This document shows positions 14,351-26,892 of a DNA stretch of 64,000 nucleotides, piece by piece. The first letter of the stretch is position 1. Every line of letters starts with the position of its first letter. This DNA is from Struthidea cinerea (Eukaryota; Chordata; Aves; Passeriformes; Corcoracidae). A model generated the notes under the pieces. It worked only from the letters and a program-made list of their open reading frames with translations, made no database searches and had not been told where the DNA came from. The DNA lies in NCBI GenBank assembly GCA_013397865.1, contig VZTI01005056.1:187680-251679 (forward strand), in the 5' to 3' direction. The translations under genes and the position numbers were made by a program.

Positions 14351-16596
14351 GTAAGTTAAAGCAGACATGCCTATATTATTTCAGTGCTATTTCCTAATTT
14401 GTGTACATTAGTATGTATAAAGTCTTACAACCAGTTCTGACACACTTCTGCTTCTCATAAAGTCTGTATTTTTTTGCCTTAAATTCTGCATCTGAGTTGA
14501 TTAACCTACTTTTTAGGGGGGTGGGAGAAACAGCCACATTTACATGATTTCAACATTTTGTTTGTCTTCTCTGGTTTGTTTATCTTCTGTATTTTGTTGA
14601 ACCAATTCTCCAGTGGTTCAACAAAATACAGAGCTGCCAAGTATCATTCATCTCCCATGGCATTCATATGTGTGGCAACATACACTCCCTTGACCATATA
14701 TCTAGGTGAAACTGCATACTGTAGGCCTCCAACTTTTCTTCCTGGCTCACAGAGATTGTTTCTGCCACCTCTCCTTGCTTTATGCACATGGAGTTTATCA
14801 AAGAAAGGATGAATTATAGTGGCTACTAAAGGCAAAGGAATCAGCACAGGCATAGTTTCTAGCCCCCAAAACCAGAAAGCACCAGGCCAGGGCAGCAGGT
14901 ACTCCCAAAAGTTCTTCACCAAGGTTTCCTTGTTCATCCTAAAAACCCCTCAGCCTAGCAAACTTTATAGGCAATAATCTCACCCCTAAATGCCTGATAA
15001 CCCTGCAACAAACCATAGCCACGAAGCATAGCTTCCAGATTTATGCAGATTCATGTGCTCCATAAAAAACCCACACAAACCATAAACTGAAAGTTATGGC
15101 TATACAGGATTTAAACATTCCCTGCCCTGAATTTCATGTCTGATATACAACTTGGACAAATTAAGAAGCTGTTCTAAAAGACTCTAGAATCTGTCACATT
15201 TGCCTGTAAAGTTCTCAGGGCTGAAGATACACAAGCACACAGAACCCCTAAAAAAGGATTTAAAATTAAATACTGGGAAAAAAATTTAAAAGCTGGCATT
15301 ACAACTTAAAAGACAGTATAGGTGGTCTATGATACATTACTCTAAGGTAGATCACAGAAAAGGAAAAGGGTGTTTGGAAGTCCTCACTTTTAGTATTGTC
15401 CTATATGTTATGATATTGTAGGTTTTTCTAAGCAAATTCCAAGTTTTTTTCTTAATAACTGACGCTATTCCCTTAAATACCAAGGCTGTACATGTTCCTG
15501 CTGATGTTATCTGCTATGCTAGTGCACAAATAAGTAAACAAGTCAAAGTCATGTTGGCTACAGCACCATTAAACCCAGAGTGGAAAAAATAATGAGTGTT
15601 TGCCAAAGAGACAAAATTAGCAGGGAAAGCTTCTAAGACAGTATGCAAACAATAGAGTGTGGAAAAGCAATTAAAACACTGAATGTGTTATTTTTCTATT
15701 TAAGGCAAAGCACTTAAACAGGTAAATAATGAATAAGCAAGCTAAAAAGAACATAATAAGCAACTGTAATATAAGCATGTATTTGTATGGCACCTAAACC
15801 TTTGTAGTAACTGACTGTGATTGTTAGATTAAATTAAAAGGGAAAATACACAGAACCAACCCCAAAATGGTCAAATATGAAATATCAGTCAGGAGGCAAA
15901 ATGCCAGGAAATTCCAACCTCCATAGTTAATAAAGAACTGAACAAAAAGATGAGCCTTAGATTGTTCTGTTGAATAAGAAGGCTTAGACATGTGAACATG
16001 TATTTTTTATACAAATGAATTCCAGAAGGTATGCCTCTTTAGTAAGTTGGGCTGAGCTACCAAGCTTCAGCTTGGTACATACAAAGTTGTACCTGCTCAG
16101 TGCAGGGGCAAAAAAACAGCTTAAAACTTCGAAAGGGTAGTTCTACCAGTCTGCTGCATTATAAAAGTTTCGTAACTCATTTCACAATATTGGACTACTG
16201 GCCAAAAGTCATTATTAACATAATCATTTGCTACTTAGTTATGTATGTAATAGTAGTTAATGCATACATAGGTTGCAATGTAGGAGTCCAGCAAGGGCAA
16301 TGAGTGCAAGCAGAAACTGTTCAACTGAATGAGATGCAATATCCTGAGCTTTCCCATTCAACATACTAATAAGTATTGGCACTTTTCAACCTATCAACCA
16401 ACCACAGTCCTATCAGAATAATGTCTCTAAATGATGCAGAGTAACAACACACATAATAAGAACCTTGATCTGTTGTTTCTTTCATGGCCAGACATATTTT
16501 TTGGAACTGCTTTAAGCCAATTAGCCATAAATTGATTCTTAGTAACTTTCATTCATCTCCTCTAAATGCCTTCAATTTCTATTTTATTTTTAACAG
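14351..16596 (+). other. ANGPT2: ANGPT2 intron 4
   Basis: GT-AG intron of 2246 bases. It contains a perfect 19-base inverted repeat with a 9-base loop at 14586-14632 (listed separately). Next to it is a GC-richer stretch (14640-14940) with a 97-codon open frame on the minus strand that matches nothing I recognise. No CR1 was seen. Confidence 0.88.
14586..14632. repeat. Perfect 19-base inverted repeat with 9-base loop
   Basis: The left arm 14586-14604 (tctgtattttgttgaacca) is the exact reverse complement of the right arm 14614-14632. The nine bases between them are attctccag. Transcribed in either direction it would fold into a 19-bp uninterrupted stem with a small loop. It could be the scar of a small inverted duplication, part of a non-autonomous DNA transposon, or a hairpin RNA. 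Nothing in the sequence shows that it is processed or expressed. Confidence 0.9.
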
Positions 16597-16724
16597 CTAA
16601 AAGCAACTTCATAGCCAAAGAGGAGCAGATCAGCTTCAAAGACTGTGCTGAAGCTTTCAAATCTGGACTGACAACAAGTGGAATCTACACTTTAACAGTT
16701 TCAAACACTGCACAAGAGAAGAAG
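16597..16724 (+). CDS. ANGPT2: ANGPT2 exon 5: linker and start of fibrinogen-like domain
   Basis: 128-base exon, phase 1 in and phase 0 out. It completes the split serine, then encodes the short linker (SKSNFIAKEEQ) and the first residues of the fibrinogen-like domain: KDCAEAF with the first domain cysteine, then SGIYTL. The end (NTAQEKK) is more divergent from mammals than its neighbours, as expected for a surface loop. The acceptor is TTTTTAACAG and the donor is AAG|gtagga, the least canonical donor of the set but still GT. Confidence 0.96.
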
Positions 16725-19700
16725 GTAGGATGACTATAAAGAGCTGCATACTGCATGTTAAAAGTTATTTGATCTGGCAAATATGCTATTTTAAAGGCTA
16801 GTTAATAGTGAAGTTTACTACTTACCAAGTTTTTTTATAAGCATTTCATCACTCCTAGATCTGAGTATCTCACAGGAAGAAAAAAGTCCTTCAGGTGAAA
16901 TCTTGGCTCAGTTGAAATGAATAACGTTTTGTTGTTTGCTTCATCATGCCAGAATTCCATTCTTTTTTTCCACATAATAAAGGTAATTAAATCAATAAGG
17001 TACTGTAATTTCTTTATAAAATCTGTAACTCCAACAGAGTTGCTCTGCATGATCAGCAGACTCCTGTCTCCTCTAAGTTCTTAGTTCCTTCATATGCCCA
17101 AGGCTCTTCAGGTGGCAAAAGGAGGTAGAGTCAGGGGCACGGAAGATTACTCATGGATTTATACTCATGAAAGCAATCTACTAGTACTGGACTCATGTAA
17201 GAGTTTCAGTTCTTTGTATCACAGAGTTTTAAGGACATTTGTGTAACAACTAGATTAACAATTAGACACTGTCTAACAGAGAGGACTTTTCTGGAAAATA
17301 CTGCTACTGATTAATATTAAAGATGAGTTTGCAGTGGTTTCACTAGATCAGTTTAAATTCCTCTATGGATATTTTTTCCCCTATGTATTTAACTGAAATG
17401 AACTTCAATGTCAATTTAAGTTAAAGCAGTATGTCGTACCTCTGTAGAAGAGACCTTGAGCTAAAAATGGCACTCAGTGGATGATACACTGGATGCCTGA
17501 CAGAGATGCTTCATCTAAATAAAATGATAAAGCTTCAGACAGTATAATTCAGTTGAAACAATCAATAGAATCTGAAAGGGAGAAAAGTCCCAGGTGGATT
17601 GTGAAGATAAAGAACCAAAAACCTGGAGTGAACATTCAGAGGAGTGGGGCTCAGACGACGAAGGCACAGCAGGCTGAGGAGGCTAAGGGACATATGAATA
17701 ATACGTTTCTTAGACAAACACAAAATAATTTCCTGACGTTTTTATTTTCTAATTTCTACTGTAGATATTTCCTTTATACAAGAAAAGGAAATATTTTACG
17801 GAATTCCTCAGGATCTACTTTATTGCATCATAAAAGTTAACAGAAAACGTAAAAAAGCAGTGAAAAAAGAGGTGCAATGTGGAAAAGGAATTGGTGAAGA
17901 CAGAGAAAGCATTTTTTTTCCCAGGCAAAGGTTTAGAAATGTAGTTCACCGGTGACTAGCCTTTGAAGTGCCAGAACTTCATTTAGCCCACGCCAGACTG
18001 TGATCTTTACACTTACAAAGCTCTCAGATAAAGGAAATAAGCAATTTGTTTGGGTAATATCTATAAAACACAATAGATAAAACTTGCAATTTTTTGTAGC
18101 TATAATCTAGAGAAATTATTCACAGTCTGCTTCTCTTGGGAAAAAAAAAAGCTGGTTTTCCTTTGGAATAATCTAGTCTAAATACATCAATTTCACAAGA
18201 AAATGAGTTACATAAGATGCAATGAAGTGTTTTATTACACATGAAGCTGAATGGCATTTAAATAGCATAGATATCTACAATCACAATTTTAAAAGCTAAA
18301 GGAGATGAAAGCTACTGAATCTCTAGAGTAATAGAATGCAGCAGTCTTTGTTAGACATCTCAGGAAGGTTTACTTTCCTTGGATCTCTTACTATTACTTG
18401 TCTCAAGCTTTTATCTTTGGTTTTAATTTTACTGTCAAATATAGTATATAGAGCATGCATATTTTATAAAAGCAGACACAAGTGCATGACGTATTACAGA
18501 ATAAAAATTTATGTCATAAACTTTAACACTGCATTTTCAAAAGTACAAATTCCCTAGACTATAAAATATTACATGCTCTACATTTGAACACGAAGGCTTA
18601 AAATACTTAATGTAAACATCCACTTTGATAACTTACTAGGTTAAAAAAAGTAGTTAAAATGTAATAATTTCACTTAGTATTAAATCAGTCATTTAATAAT
18701 ATGAAATAATTTAAATCTTATTCGGTCCATTTCAGATAGAAAAAGACAGGGAATGATTTACTTACCATATGACATTGAAAATAAGAGACTAAAAAGCTTT
18801 AACCTGCTGCTGATTTTTTATACAAAAATGAACGCATAAGAGCAGTTGTCAAGGGAAGTGAAGGTTTAGGGATAATCAACATGTTACACCATTTTCAACT
18901 GTTTGTGATGTGGATGGCTACTCAGACCAGGAAACAGAGTGACCTTTTTTATTTGCCAGAAGTGCTGCACTGCTGTTTATGTTTTTGTCTTTTCCTTTTG
19001 TAACACCTTCTGACCTCCCAACAGGCTTATAAACAACTTCTGTGTAATCTGTAACCGATCTCACATTACTAATTTGTCTCGCATCATAATCCCAAACTTA
19101 GGAATTGCATATGACAATTGAGAGGAAAACAATTATTTAATTCCATTAATATTTTCAAACTTTCCTGTTCTGCACCAGGACAAAAGCTAAGTCCTTTTAA
19201 AAACACTGAATAAAAACAGCAAAATATTGCTGACACAAGGAAAAATGGCAGAGGCAAAATGATGAAAAGTCAATAGTTTTATGTTTACAGCAACCTCATG
19301 AACCAATTACACTGTAGTTCTTATCTAGTCACATCTCTAGGGGACAGAGATAGCAGAATACAAAATCGTTGAACATAATAACTCAAAAGTATTCAGACAA
19401 CAGCCAGAAGTGATGCAAAGGGTGACTGCAAAGATGTGGAGATTGCACTTGCTTTTGCATAAAAACTGCAGTGGCTCTTTATACTGATAACTCAGCCTGA
19501 GCCTTACCATTCACAAAGTAGGTCTGAAAACACCCCAAATATGCTCTTACAGCGCTACAGCTGCTAGAACTGTAAGTACTGAAGCAGTCCACAAGATACA
19601 TCAAATAACTCCCCATTCCAATTTGTTGTAACTTGAGAGGCTAATCTCTTTATTCTTTTTGGCATCTATTTGAAGACTCCTGCTGCCTGCCTAATCTTGG

Positions 19701-22700
19701 TATCTATTTTTACTAGTTTTATGAAATGTTACATATCTTCCTTTTGAATATAAAACCTAGAATAGGTTGAAAGGTCAGAAAAGTTCTGTTCTAGTAATGA
19801 ATGTTAAGTGAAAGACTTAGACTTGATTGACATGAAATTTTTTTGGTGTGGAAAAATTATACTCCCAAATTTACATGTACTTTTAAAAATTGTTACTGGT
19901 AAGAAAAATCTACATGAGATTTTTGTGGTCATCTCTTCTTCAATTTCTCATTGTTTTTCAGTTCCTAGTGAGTTGCTTTTTTCTTTAGGAACAAATTTGC
20001 AGTACCCCAGCATTTATCTCAAAGGATCTACAATGTCTCTTAAAGCTAGTTGTCTTACTATTCACTTGAAAAATGGATACTGCCTGTAACAGAAATATTT
20101 TATGGAAGACATTCACAATCATTCACTATTTATATTTTAATCTCATTAGATCAAAATAAAGTGCTATTTAAAGGCATCGGTTTCTTTAAAGTATGAATTC
20201 CAAGTAAAAATTGGAATTTAGACCAGAGGCATAAAGGAAATTGCACGTAACATTCAAAAACCGTCAATTAACATCTACAATAGCAATATCAGACCATGGC
20301 TCAAATAAATTAATACGTGGCCTTCCACTGCATATAGTTAAGAACTACTTATTTCAGAGAAGGGTGAAACAGTTCTATTCTCCATCTGGCTGCTTATACT
20401 GTTCTTTAAGTGGGGTTAAGCTTCAGAGTCAACAACTTTATCTACAACCAATGATATTTGATCATTGTAAAATCAGATTTTTATCTTGTTTCAATGCTTA
20501 AAAAAAGTATCTGCATCTGCTTTAGCCCATTCCTAGTATCCCTCTATAGCCCTCTGTGGAAATTAGTTTTCACATATACATTACACATCATGAGTTAGCC
20601 TTCTAAAACAGATTGATCTTCTCTTACAATACCTTCTTTTCAGCCTTTCCTTTGAAGGGAGTTTTTTTTTTTACTAAATTAATGTATATACTATTATCAA
20701 ATTTTTACCAGTCGTTAAATTCAGATGTTAGTAAAGTCAAACAAAAACCAGGCTTTGAGGTGTAAGGAATTTCATACATCAGTATAAATTCAGGTTGCTG
20801 CTTTCAATTAAATTCCATTCACCAGACATACTTTAAAAAGTAATCCCTTATCCAACTCTTTTCCTTATTTATTTTATCTTCCCTAAAAATCTCCAACTGA
20901 ATGTCTCGTGATTCTCTGATGTTAAAAAAGTCTACTGCAAGCCTAAAGTACAGAATCTGCTTTGGATTTCCAAAGTGCTACAGCCTATTGAAACACGAAT
21001 ATATTTGATATTTGCAGCTCTAACGACTTTCTTTACTTTCAAAGGTCTGATGCCTTTCAACTGCATATATGACATTGCTTGAATTAAATACTCTGTTTGA
21101 TTTATATAAATATATATATGTGTGTGTACAACATACATTCAATACACATACCCTAAAAGAGCCAACTATACTGAAAACTTAGTAAGGGGCACACTTTACT
21201 TCCCAAAATGACACACATAACACTACCACAGAACAGAAGGAAACTGGCTTCTCTGAAGTCATACTTTTTCAATGAATTTCCAGGTTGTCTAACAATTCAA
21301 AGAGATCAAATCTGCTAACTGCTAACACTGTTAAGACAGTCACCCATAGAAGATGATGAAAAATACATACAGCTTCAGTGTCACCCAGTGATAATTTGGG
21401 TCATTTATAGGCACATTGTGACAAGCAGCAGTTAGGCAAGAAGTAAGACTACTGAGAGAACTGTTATACAAAGAAGGAAACATCAAAATTCATAATGAAA
21501 TACTTGCCTGGTTTATTTTAAAATTATTTATTTAATTACTCTACAGATGAAATATCCTATCAAAGTGTAAGAAGGCAGATCTTGCCTATACTACTATACA
21601 TGGGAAGACACGACTTAATGGATGAAAGATCTAGAATACAGATTAGAAGTCAATGTAGTTTAATACTCAAACTAGAATTCAAAAGTTCTCAAAGATGTGA
21701 AGTGATTCTGAAGAAGGCTCTAAACTTCAGTATCTTGGCAGAAAGTGGTCAAAAAAAATTAAACTTCCAAATGAGAAAACATTAACTGAGAACTTTCCAA
21801 ACAGGAATACTTTTACAAGAAATTCAATATCTTTCTTAAAGATAGTATTGGTACTAACATGCAATTTAAATAGATAATGACTTCAGTTTGACTTTCATTG
21901 TACTGTCTTACACCAGCTTAGCTCCACTGACTTCATACATCTAGGTATACGTTCTGTTCGTTTCGGAAAAGCAGAATTAGATGCAACAATTTGAAATCCT
22001 TTCTCAGGAAAAATTGTACTAGATATTCTCATATTCACAAAATTTTCTTGTTAATTTATCTCCCACTTCTCCCAAACATCGCTCCAAAATTCCCATTAAT
22101 TTTCAAAAGACTTTTTTTGCATCAGCACCTCCAGAGCATATTGGCACTTTCAATATTACCTTTCACCTCTGAAACTGAAGTGATTTAATCTGGGAGATTG
22201 ATTGAAGAAGTCACCTATAAACTGGAATTTTACTGTGCCAGGGATGCGTTTATTGGGTATTCTAAAACTGAGTTCAGTGAACTGCTTATTACATGTCAGT
22301 CTTTTCAAATTTTTAGCAGTAACTTGGTAAATTCAAAGGTGATTTATGAATATTTGGAAACATTTTATAGTTGTTACTTTTTTGTTCAAGCATAGAAGAT
22401 GTTCATTGCAGTCGGTATAATAACATGGCTTTAAGACACAACCTTTAGGTAATACACTTAGATTTAACTTCGGAGTCAGACCATTTGCAAAGGCATTGAA
22501 CAATGACAGTGATAATAAAAATGTATTTCAGTTTGCTCATTGCCTGAATTTAACAGTATCTATACCCTGACAAGTCATGGGAAATTTGAATGGATCTCTC
22601 ACAAAAAAGAGAGAGAAGTGAAAGGTGTAACTTGTTAAGGTATTTTGTTAAGTGTGATATATACTGAGGAATCACATCTTTTTTGTGGATGACCACAACT

Positions 22701-22854
22701 GATTCGTATGAAAGCTATGAAAACCTGCATTTTTAGGTTAACTCATGTTTTGCACACAACTTGCCACTATATAGAATTATGCAAAGTACGTGATTTCTGG
22801 TTTTGTTTTGCTGTGACTGCATGCACTTAGGCTGTTACATGCTTACTCTGGTAG
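16725..22854 (+). other. ANGPT2: ANGPT2 intron 5
   Basis: GT-AG intron of 6130 bases, the longest ANGPT2 intron fully inside the window. It is AT-rich, with a short TA/TG microsatellite at 21100-21130. I recognise no CR1, exon or RNA gene in it. The open frames present are short, lack similarity to known families and are interrupted by stops in all neighbouring phases. Confidence 0.88.
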
Positions 22855-22956
22855 GCCTACTGTGACATGGAAACTGGTGGAGGAGGTTGGACAGTTATTC
22901 AGAAACGAGAAGATGGCAGTGTGGACTTCCACCGGACATGGAAAGAGTACAAGATG
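22855..22956 (+). CDS. ANGPT2: ANGPT2 exon 6: fibrinogen-like domain
   Basis: 102-base exon, phase 0 on both sides, encoding 34 residues starting AYCDMETGGGGWTVIQKRED and ending WKEYKM. The YCDM.TGGGGWTVIQ.R.DGS.DF.R.W..YK pattern is the fibrinogen C-terminal domain signature. The cysteine pairs with another domain cysteine in known structures. The acceptor GGTAG is a weak-looking AG, but phase and homology fix it. The donor is AAGATG|gtaaac. Confidence 0.97.
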
Positions 22957-23482
22957 GTAAACAGTGTTCTCTGAAGCCTTAATATTAGTTGCTATTATTA
23001 TTTGAAATCTAATATACTAAAACTATATTTATAGCATTCTTAGTATGTAAGCAACTTTAAAAAGCTGTCTTTATCCTCAGATGCTAATTAGAAAATGTCA
23101 GAGTAGTGTAAGTTGTTTGCCTAAGCAGACTTGCAAGTGTGATGTTTGTTTTTAAAGAGAAACCTTACTTTTCTTTAATCAACTGCTCCATCATAAGTCT
23201 ACATTTTTGAGTTGTTTGTATTTGTGTTTCTAGTGGCAACAGTAGAAACTACTCCAAATCTACTAATTAATATTGATTCACTGTTTCAGATTCCTGAGGC
23301 TGACCTTGCTGAAATCAATTTTTTGAAATATTACAGATCAATAACCCTCATGGACACAGTAAAATTCTTAGTTGACAGGCTGAAAACTATTAAACTTAAA
23401 AACTGATAAAGTGATCATTTCAAACTCAAAGGAAAAAAACCCACCCAAACAATGCTATTTAAATATACAACTTGAATTACAG
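22957..23482 (+). other. ANGPT2: ANGPT2 intron 6
   Basis: Short GT-AG intron of 526 bases, AT-rich, with nothing recognisable inside. Confidence 0.92.
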
Positions 23483-23649
23483 GGATTTGGTGATCCTGCT
23501 GGGGAGTACTGGCTGGGAAATGAGTTTGTTTCTCAACTGACTAATCAAAAGCGTTATGTTCTTAAAATACACCTGAAAGACTGGGAAGGAAATGAGGCAT
23601 ATTCATTGTATGACCACTTCTCTCTAGCAAGTGAAGAACAAAAATACAG
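23483..23649 (+). CDS. ANGPT2: ANGPT2 exon 7: fibrinogen-like domain
   Basis: 167-base exon, phase 0 in and 2 out. It encodes GFGDPAGEYWLGNEFVSQLT, then NQKRYVLKIHLKDWEGNEAY, ending in EEQKYR with the arginine split across the junction. GEYWLGN and L.DWEGN are hallmark motifs of fibrinogen-like domains. The acceptor is AATTACAG and the donor is TACAG|gtaagc. The sequence is very close to mammalian ANGPT2, consistent with strong constraint. Confidence 0.98.
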
Positions 23650-24337
23650 GTAAGCAGAAAAATCAGACCTAAATAAAGTTCTGACAGTAATCTTTCTAAA
23701 CTGTGTAGATGCATGGCCTTATTTCATACAAATCATTATTATTTTCCAGTTCACTCAAACTAATGTTTTCTCCATTTTTCACCTACTGCCTAAAAAAATA
23801 ATTTCTTTTTCAAGAGGAGAAAATGTATGCTAGTATTTTACTAGTGCACCCTGGGTGAGAATAACACACAAACTGCAAAGATGACGAGATAGTATGGAGT
23901 AAGATAGGATACATGTGCCAATATAATGGGTGACAGTGCACAGTCATTAGGACCATAGAAATCTGTCTGCAGCTGCTATCAAATCCTGATTCCCTGCAAT
24001 AAATACATTTCTGGAAGGTGGATGACTAAGATGAATTATACTGCAAAGATTTTCCTTGTCAGTGACTTCTAGGAACTGTTCTGTTGTCATAAAGAGCACA
24101 CTGAGGTGATGTGGCCTTATCCTTCCACAACCTGCTGGCTTAGATTCTCAATAACTCTCCTACCTGTGAAAATGGAGCATTTCACTCACCAACAACTTGC
24201 CAATTTAAACACCAAATTTTAATGGACCTATTATTTATCCTCTAATCCTGTGAAATGTAAAGGTTCATAATTTCTTCTTAATTCTTGGTTAAAATAAGAA
24301 ATAATACAAATTTTAAATAAATACTTTATATAAATAT

Positions 24338-24392
24338 TATCATAGTATTATACACTTTAAATAGTATCATAGTATTATACATTTTGAAATAG
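24338..24392. repeat. Tandem duplication, 27/28-base unit, two copies
   Basis: Copy 1 is 24338-24364 and copy 2 is 24365-24392. Both start tatcatagtattataca and differ by a substitution and one inserted base near the end; a third copy begins (tatca) and stops. It looks like a simple replication-slippage duplication. Confidence 0.85.
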
Positions 24393-25082
24393 TATCAGCC
24401 ACAGCTGAAATATATGAGCAGTTCATGGTTCATTCACCAGGCTCTTGGTAAATGCAATAAATAGTTTGATTTATTATAGAAGAAACTAAAGACTTCACAG
24501 TATAACAGATGCCTTCCTACTACATGGTCCATGAAATGTTTCTTTGTAAGAGTCTTACAGATTCATGGAGTTTTGGGTGACTGGACAGAAAAATTGTCTC
24601 CATTTAGATGAATTTCTCCAAGATCACTAGCAAGTATTTGTTGTAAATAAAGTCAACCTGACACCTGAGAGAACTGATGCTGTTATTTCAACTTAGGGCT
24701 TATATGCAAACAAAGCAATTCAAAACTATCAGCATCTGCCCCCCACAAAACGTTAGATCTTAATGCCTTGGTAGTATTTAGTTGTCTCAATTCCAAAGTA
24801 AATATTTTTTCATCTGGAAACAGTCAGAATCTACAGCAGAGATTTTTTTTTTAAGTAATGCTTTAAAATACTTAGAAAGACAACCTTTGCAAAATGGGTG
24901 ATTACCCTTGTCCATTTACAATGTTAAAATATAATTACTGAAAACTAAGATAGTAAAAGCAATTTTATTACAATATGCAACCAAACAAGGAATTCATCAT
25001 AAAACTGAGTGGTTTAAAGAATATATTTAACATTATGAAAAAGAAAAAAAACCCAAAGAAAGTATTCCGTTAAGAACATCTT

Positions 25083-25233
25083 CCATGCCCCATCTCTGGC
25101 AGTGTTCAAGACCAGGTTGGATAGGGCTTTGAGCAGCTTGATCTAGTGGAAGGTGTCCCTGCCCATGGCAAAGGGGCTTGATCTAGACGATCTTTAAGGT
25201 CCCTTCCAACGCAAACAATTCTATGATTCTGTA
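25083..25233 (+). mobile_element. CR1 LINE fragment, 3' end, + orientation
   Basis: The sequence reads as the consensus 3' end of avian CR1: GTTCAAGACCAGGTTGGATAG, then GGAAGGTGTCCCTGCCCATGGC, then TCCCTTCCAACGCAAACAA and finally ATTCTATGATTCTGTA. It is a 5'-truncated copy of about 150 bases, typical of CR1 insertions. No target-site duplication was looked for beyond the obvious, as CR1 usually makes none or very short ones. Confidence 0.9.
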
Positions 25234-25375
25234 ATCCATTATACTAAAAAGATTAATAGATTCTGAATGCTGGAAAGATTATGAGTTGGGCCATAAAACT
25301 GAAATTCCTTCATATTAAACTGAGATCAGAATGGACTTTGTTTGAATCAGACTTCCTGATCTCAAAGCTATGAAG

Positions 25376-25530
25376 TCAAACCAGGTTGCTCAGGGTTTTT
25401 CATTTGGGTCTTGATAACCTCCAAAGGCGGAAGCACAACCTACTTTTCTTTCCTTATGGTAAAAGGTCTTTCTGATATCCAGTCAGAACATCTCATTTCA
25501 ATTTCTGTCCACTGCCTCTTATCTTCTGTT
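25376..25530 (-). mobile_element. CR1 LINE fragment, - orientation, internally eroded
   Basis: Read on the plus strand it resembles the reverse complement of a CR1 3' region: ccaggttgctcagggttttt, then a diverged GGTCTTGATAACCTCCAAAGG, then TGATATCCAGTCAGAACATC and CACTGCCTCTTATCTTCTG. The middle is shortened relative to the consensus as I know it. Divergence is higher than in the neighbouring plus-strand CR1, so it is probably older. Confidence 0.7.
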
Positions 25531-26761
25531 ATACTAAACTGTACCTTTAAAAATTTATTATTAATAGTAAGTAAATAATACTATGCTTATATTAGACTTC
25601 AAATGATATTTGAAGACACAGCCTAGGTTCATACATTATACTTGAAATCTTTAATACAATATTAAAGGTTATAAATTGGCTTACATAATTTTGAAATTAA
25701 GAAAAACCAGTAATTTTTTAAAGACATTTTAAAGAAAATCTGTAATTAACTGATCCTTTGAAACCTAAATGAATAAAAATTAGTTAATTTATTATATTTT
25801 AAAATAGGGATTATAAAATGGGTTAAAATAATTTGTCAAACTACCAAAGGCAACTTCTATCATAAGCAGAGAATTGCACGCAAGATGAAGACTGATTGGG
25901 GGACAAGTTAATTCTCCTCAGAGAGTCAGATCTGCTCTTTAAACAAATAGAATACCTCTAAGAATCATGAGCTATTTGATACAGAAATGCAGTCACCAAA
26001 AAGATACTGTGGGAGTAGAGGGTTCAAGTCCTTCCAATTCAAGGTAACACAGGAATAGCTGTGTAATTGCCCTGCCCAGTTCAGTGCGCTGTGTTTCTCC
26101 CCACCAAGACTGCATTGGCACCTGTGCAAGCAGATCCCGACAGCAGCAGTCTCACTGAAAGCTTACCCTGCCAGGGAATTGAAGCAAACTGAAATACTTG
26201 TGATGAGTTAACACTAAAATTTATGAATGATGTGAAAAGGATGAGTAATTAGGAAAGTGGAAAGGGAAATATTGAGAAACTTCTAAAATACCATTTACTA
26301 GCTCATAATTAATACTCTTCATAATGCTGTTATATATGCGGGGTTGTAATGCTAAATTGCTGTGTTGTGCTAATAGCAAAATAGGAATCAGGAAAGTTTT
26401 GTTATAAACTTTTGACCTTAATAAAAAAAATTGCATGTGCTGTTGCATTGAAATACAACAATGTACTTTCAGTATTAATAAATACATGATCTGTATGAAA
26501 AATCGTAGGAGTTACTATCTACTTGTTCTTGTTTTCTTCTAATATGACATGAACAAACACATGTTCATTAGAATATTGTGCTGACCATTTCTGTTCATAT
26601 GAAAACATTGTGCTGAAAAACAGCTTACAGCAGGACACTGGCCAGAAAAGAACTGAACTATTTGAACAGGATATTTATTGCAAATTATTCCATCATTATT
26701 TTGCAGACAACTACCATCAACTTCCACGTAATAATTGTTTTTCCATTTCTCACTTCTACAG

Positions 26762-26892
26762 GATTTACCTTAAAGGACTTACTGGGACAGCAGGCAAAAT
26801 AAGTAGTATAAGCCAACCAGGAAATGATTTTAGCACAAAGGATGCAGACAATGACAAATGTATTTGCAAATGTTCACAAATGCTAACAGGAG
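26762..26892 (+). CDS. ANGPT2: ANGPT2 exon 8: fibrinogen-like domain, calcium site
   Basis: 131-base exon, phase 2 in and phase 1 out. It encodes IYLKGLTGTAGKISSISQPG, then NDFSTKDADNDKCICKCSQM and LTGG. The DADNDKCICKCS segment carries the acidic residues and cysteines that form the Ca2+-binding loop in the angiopoietin receptor-binding domain. CICKCSQ separates ANGPT2 from ANGPT1, which has CMCKCA here. The acceptor is TTCTACAG and the donor is ACAGGAG|gtacga. Confidence 0.97.

Larger units (their letters stand above)
23650..26761 (+). other. ANGPT2: ANGPT2 intron 7
   Basis: GT-AG intron of 3112 bases. It contains a 27/28-base tandem duplication (24338-24392) and two CR1 fragments in opposite orientation (25083-25233 and 25376-25530). 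A GC-richer patch at 25985-26190 has no recognised content. Confidence 0.88.
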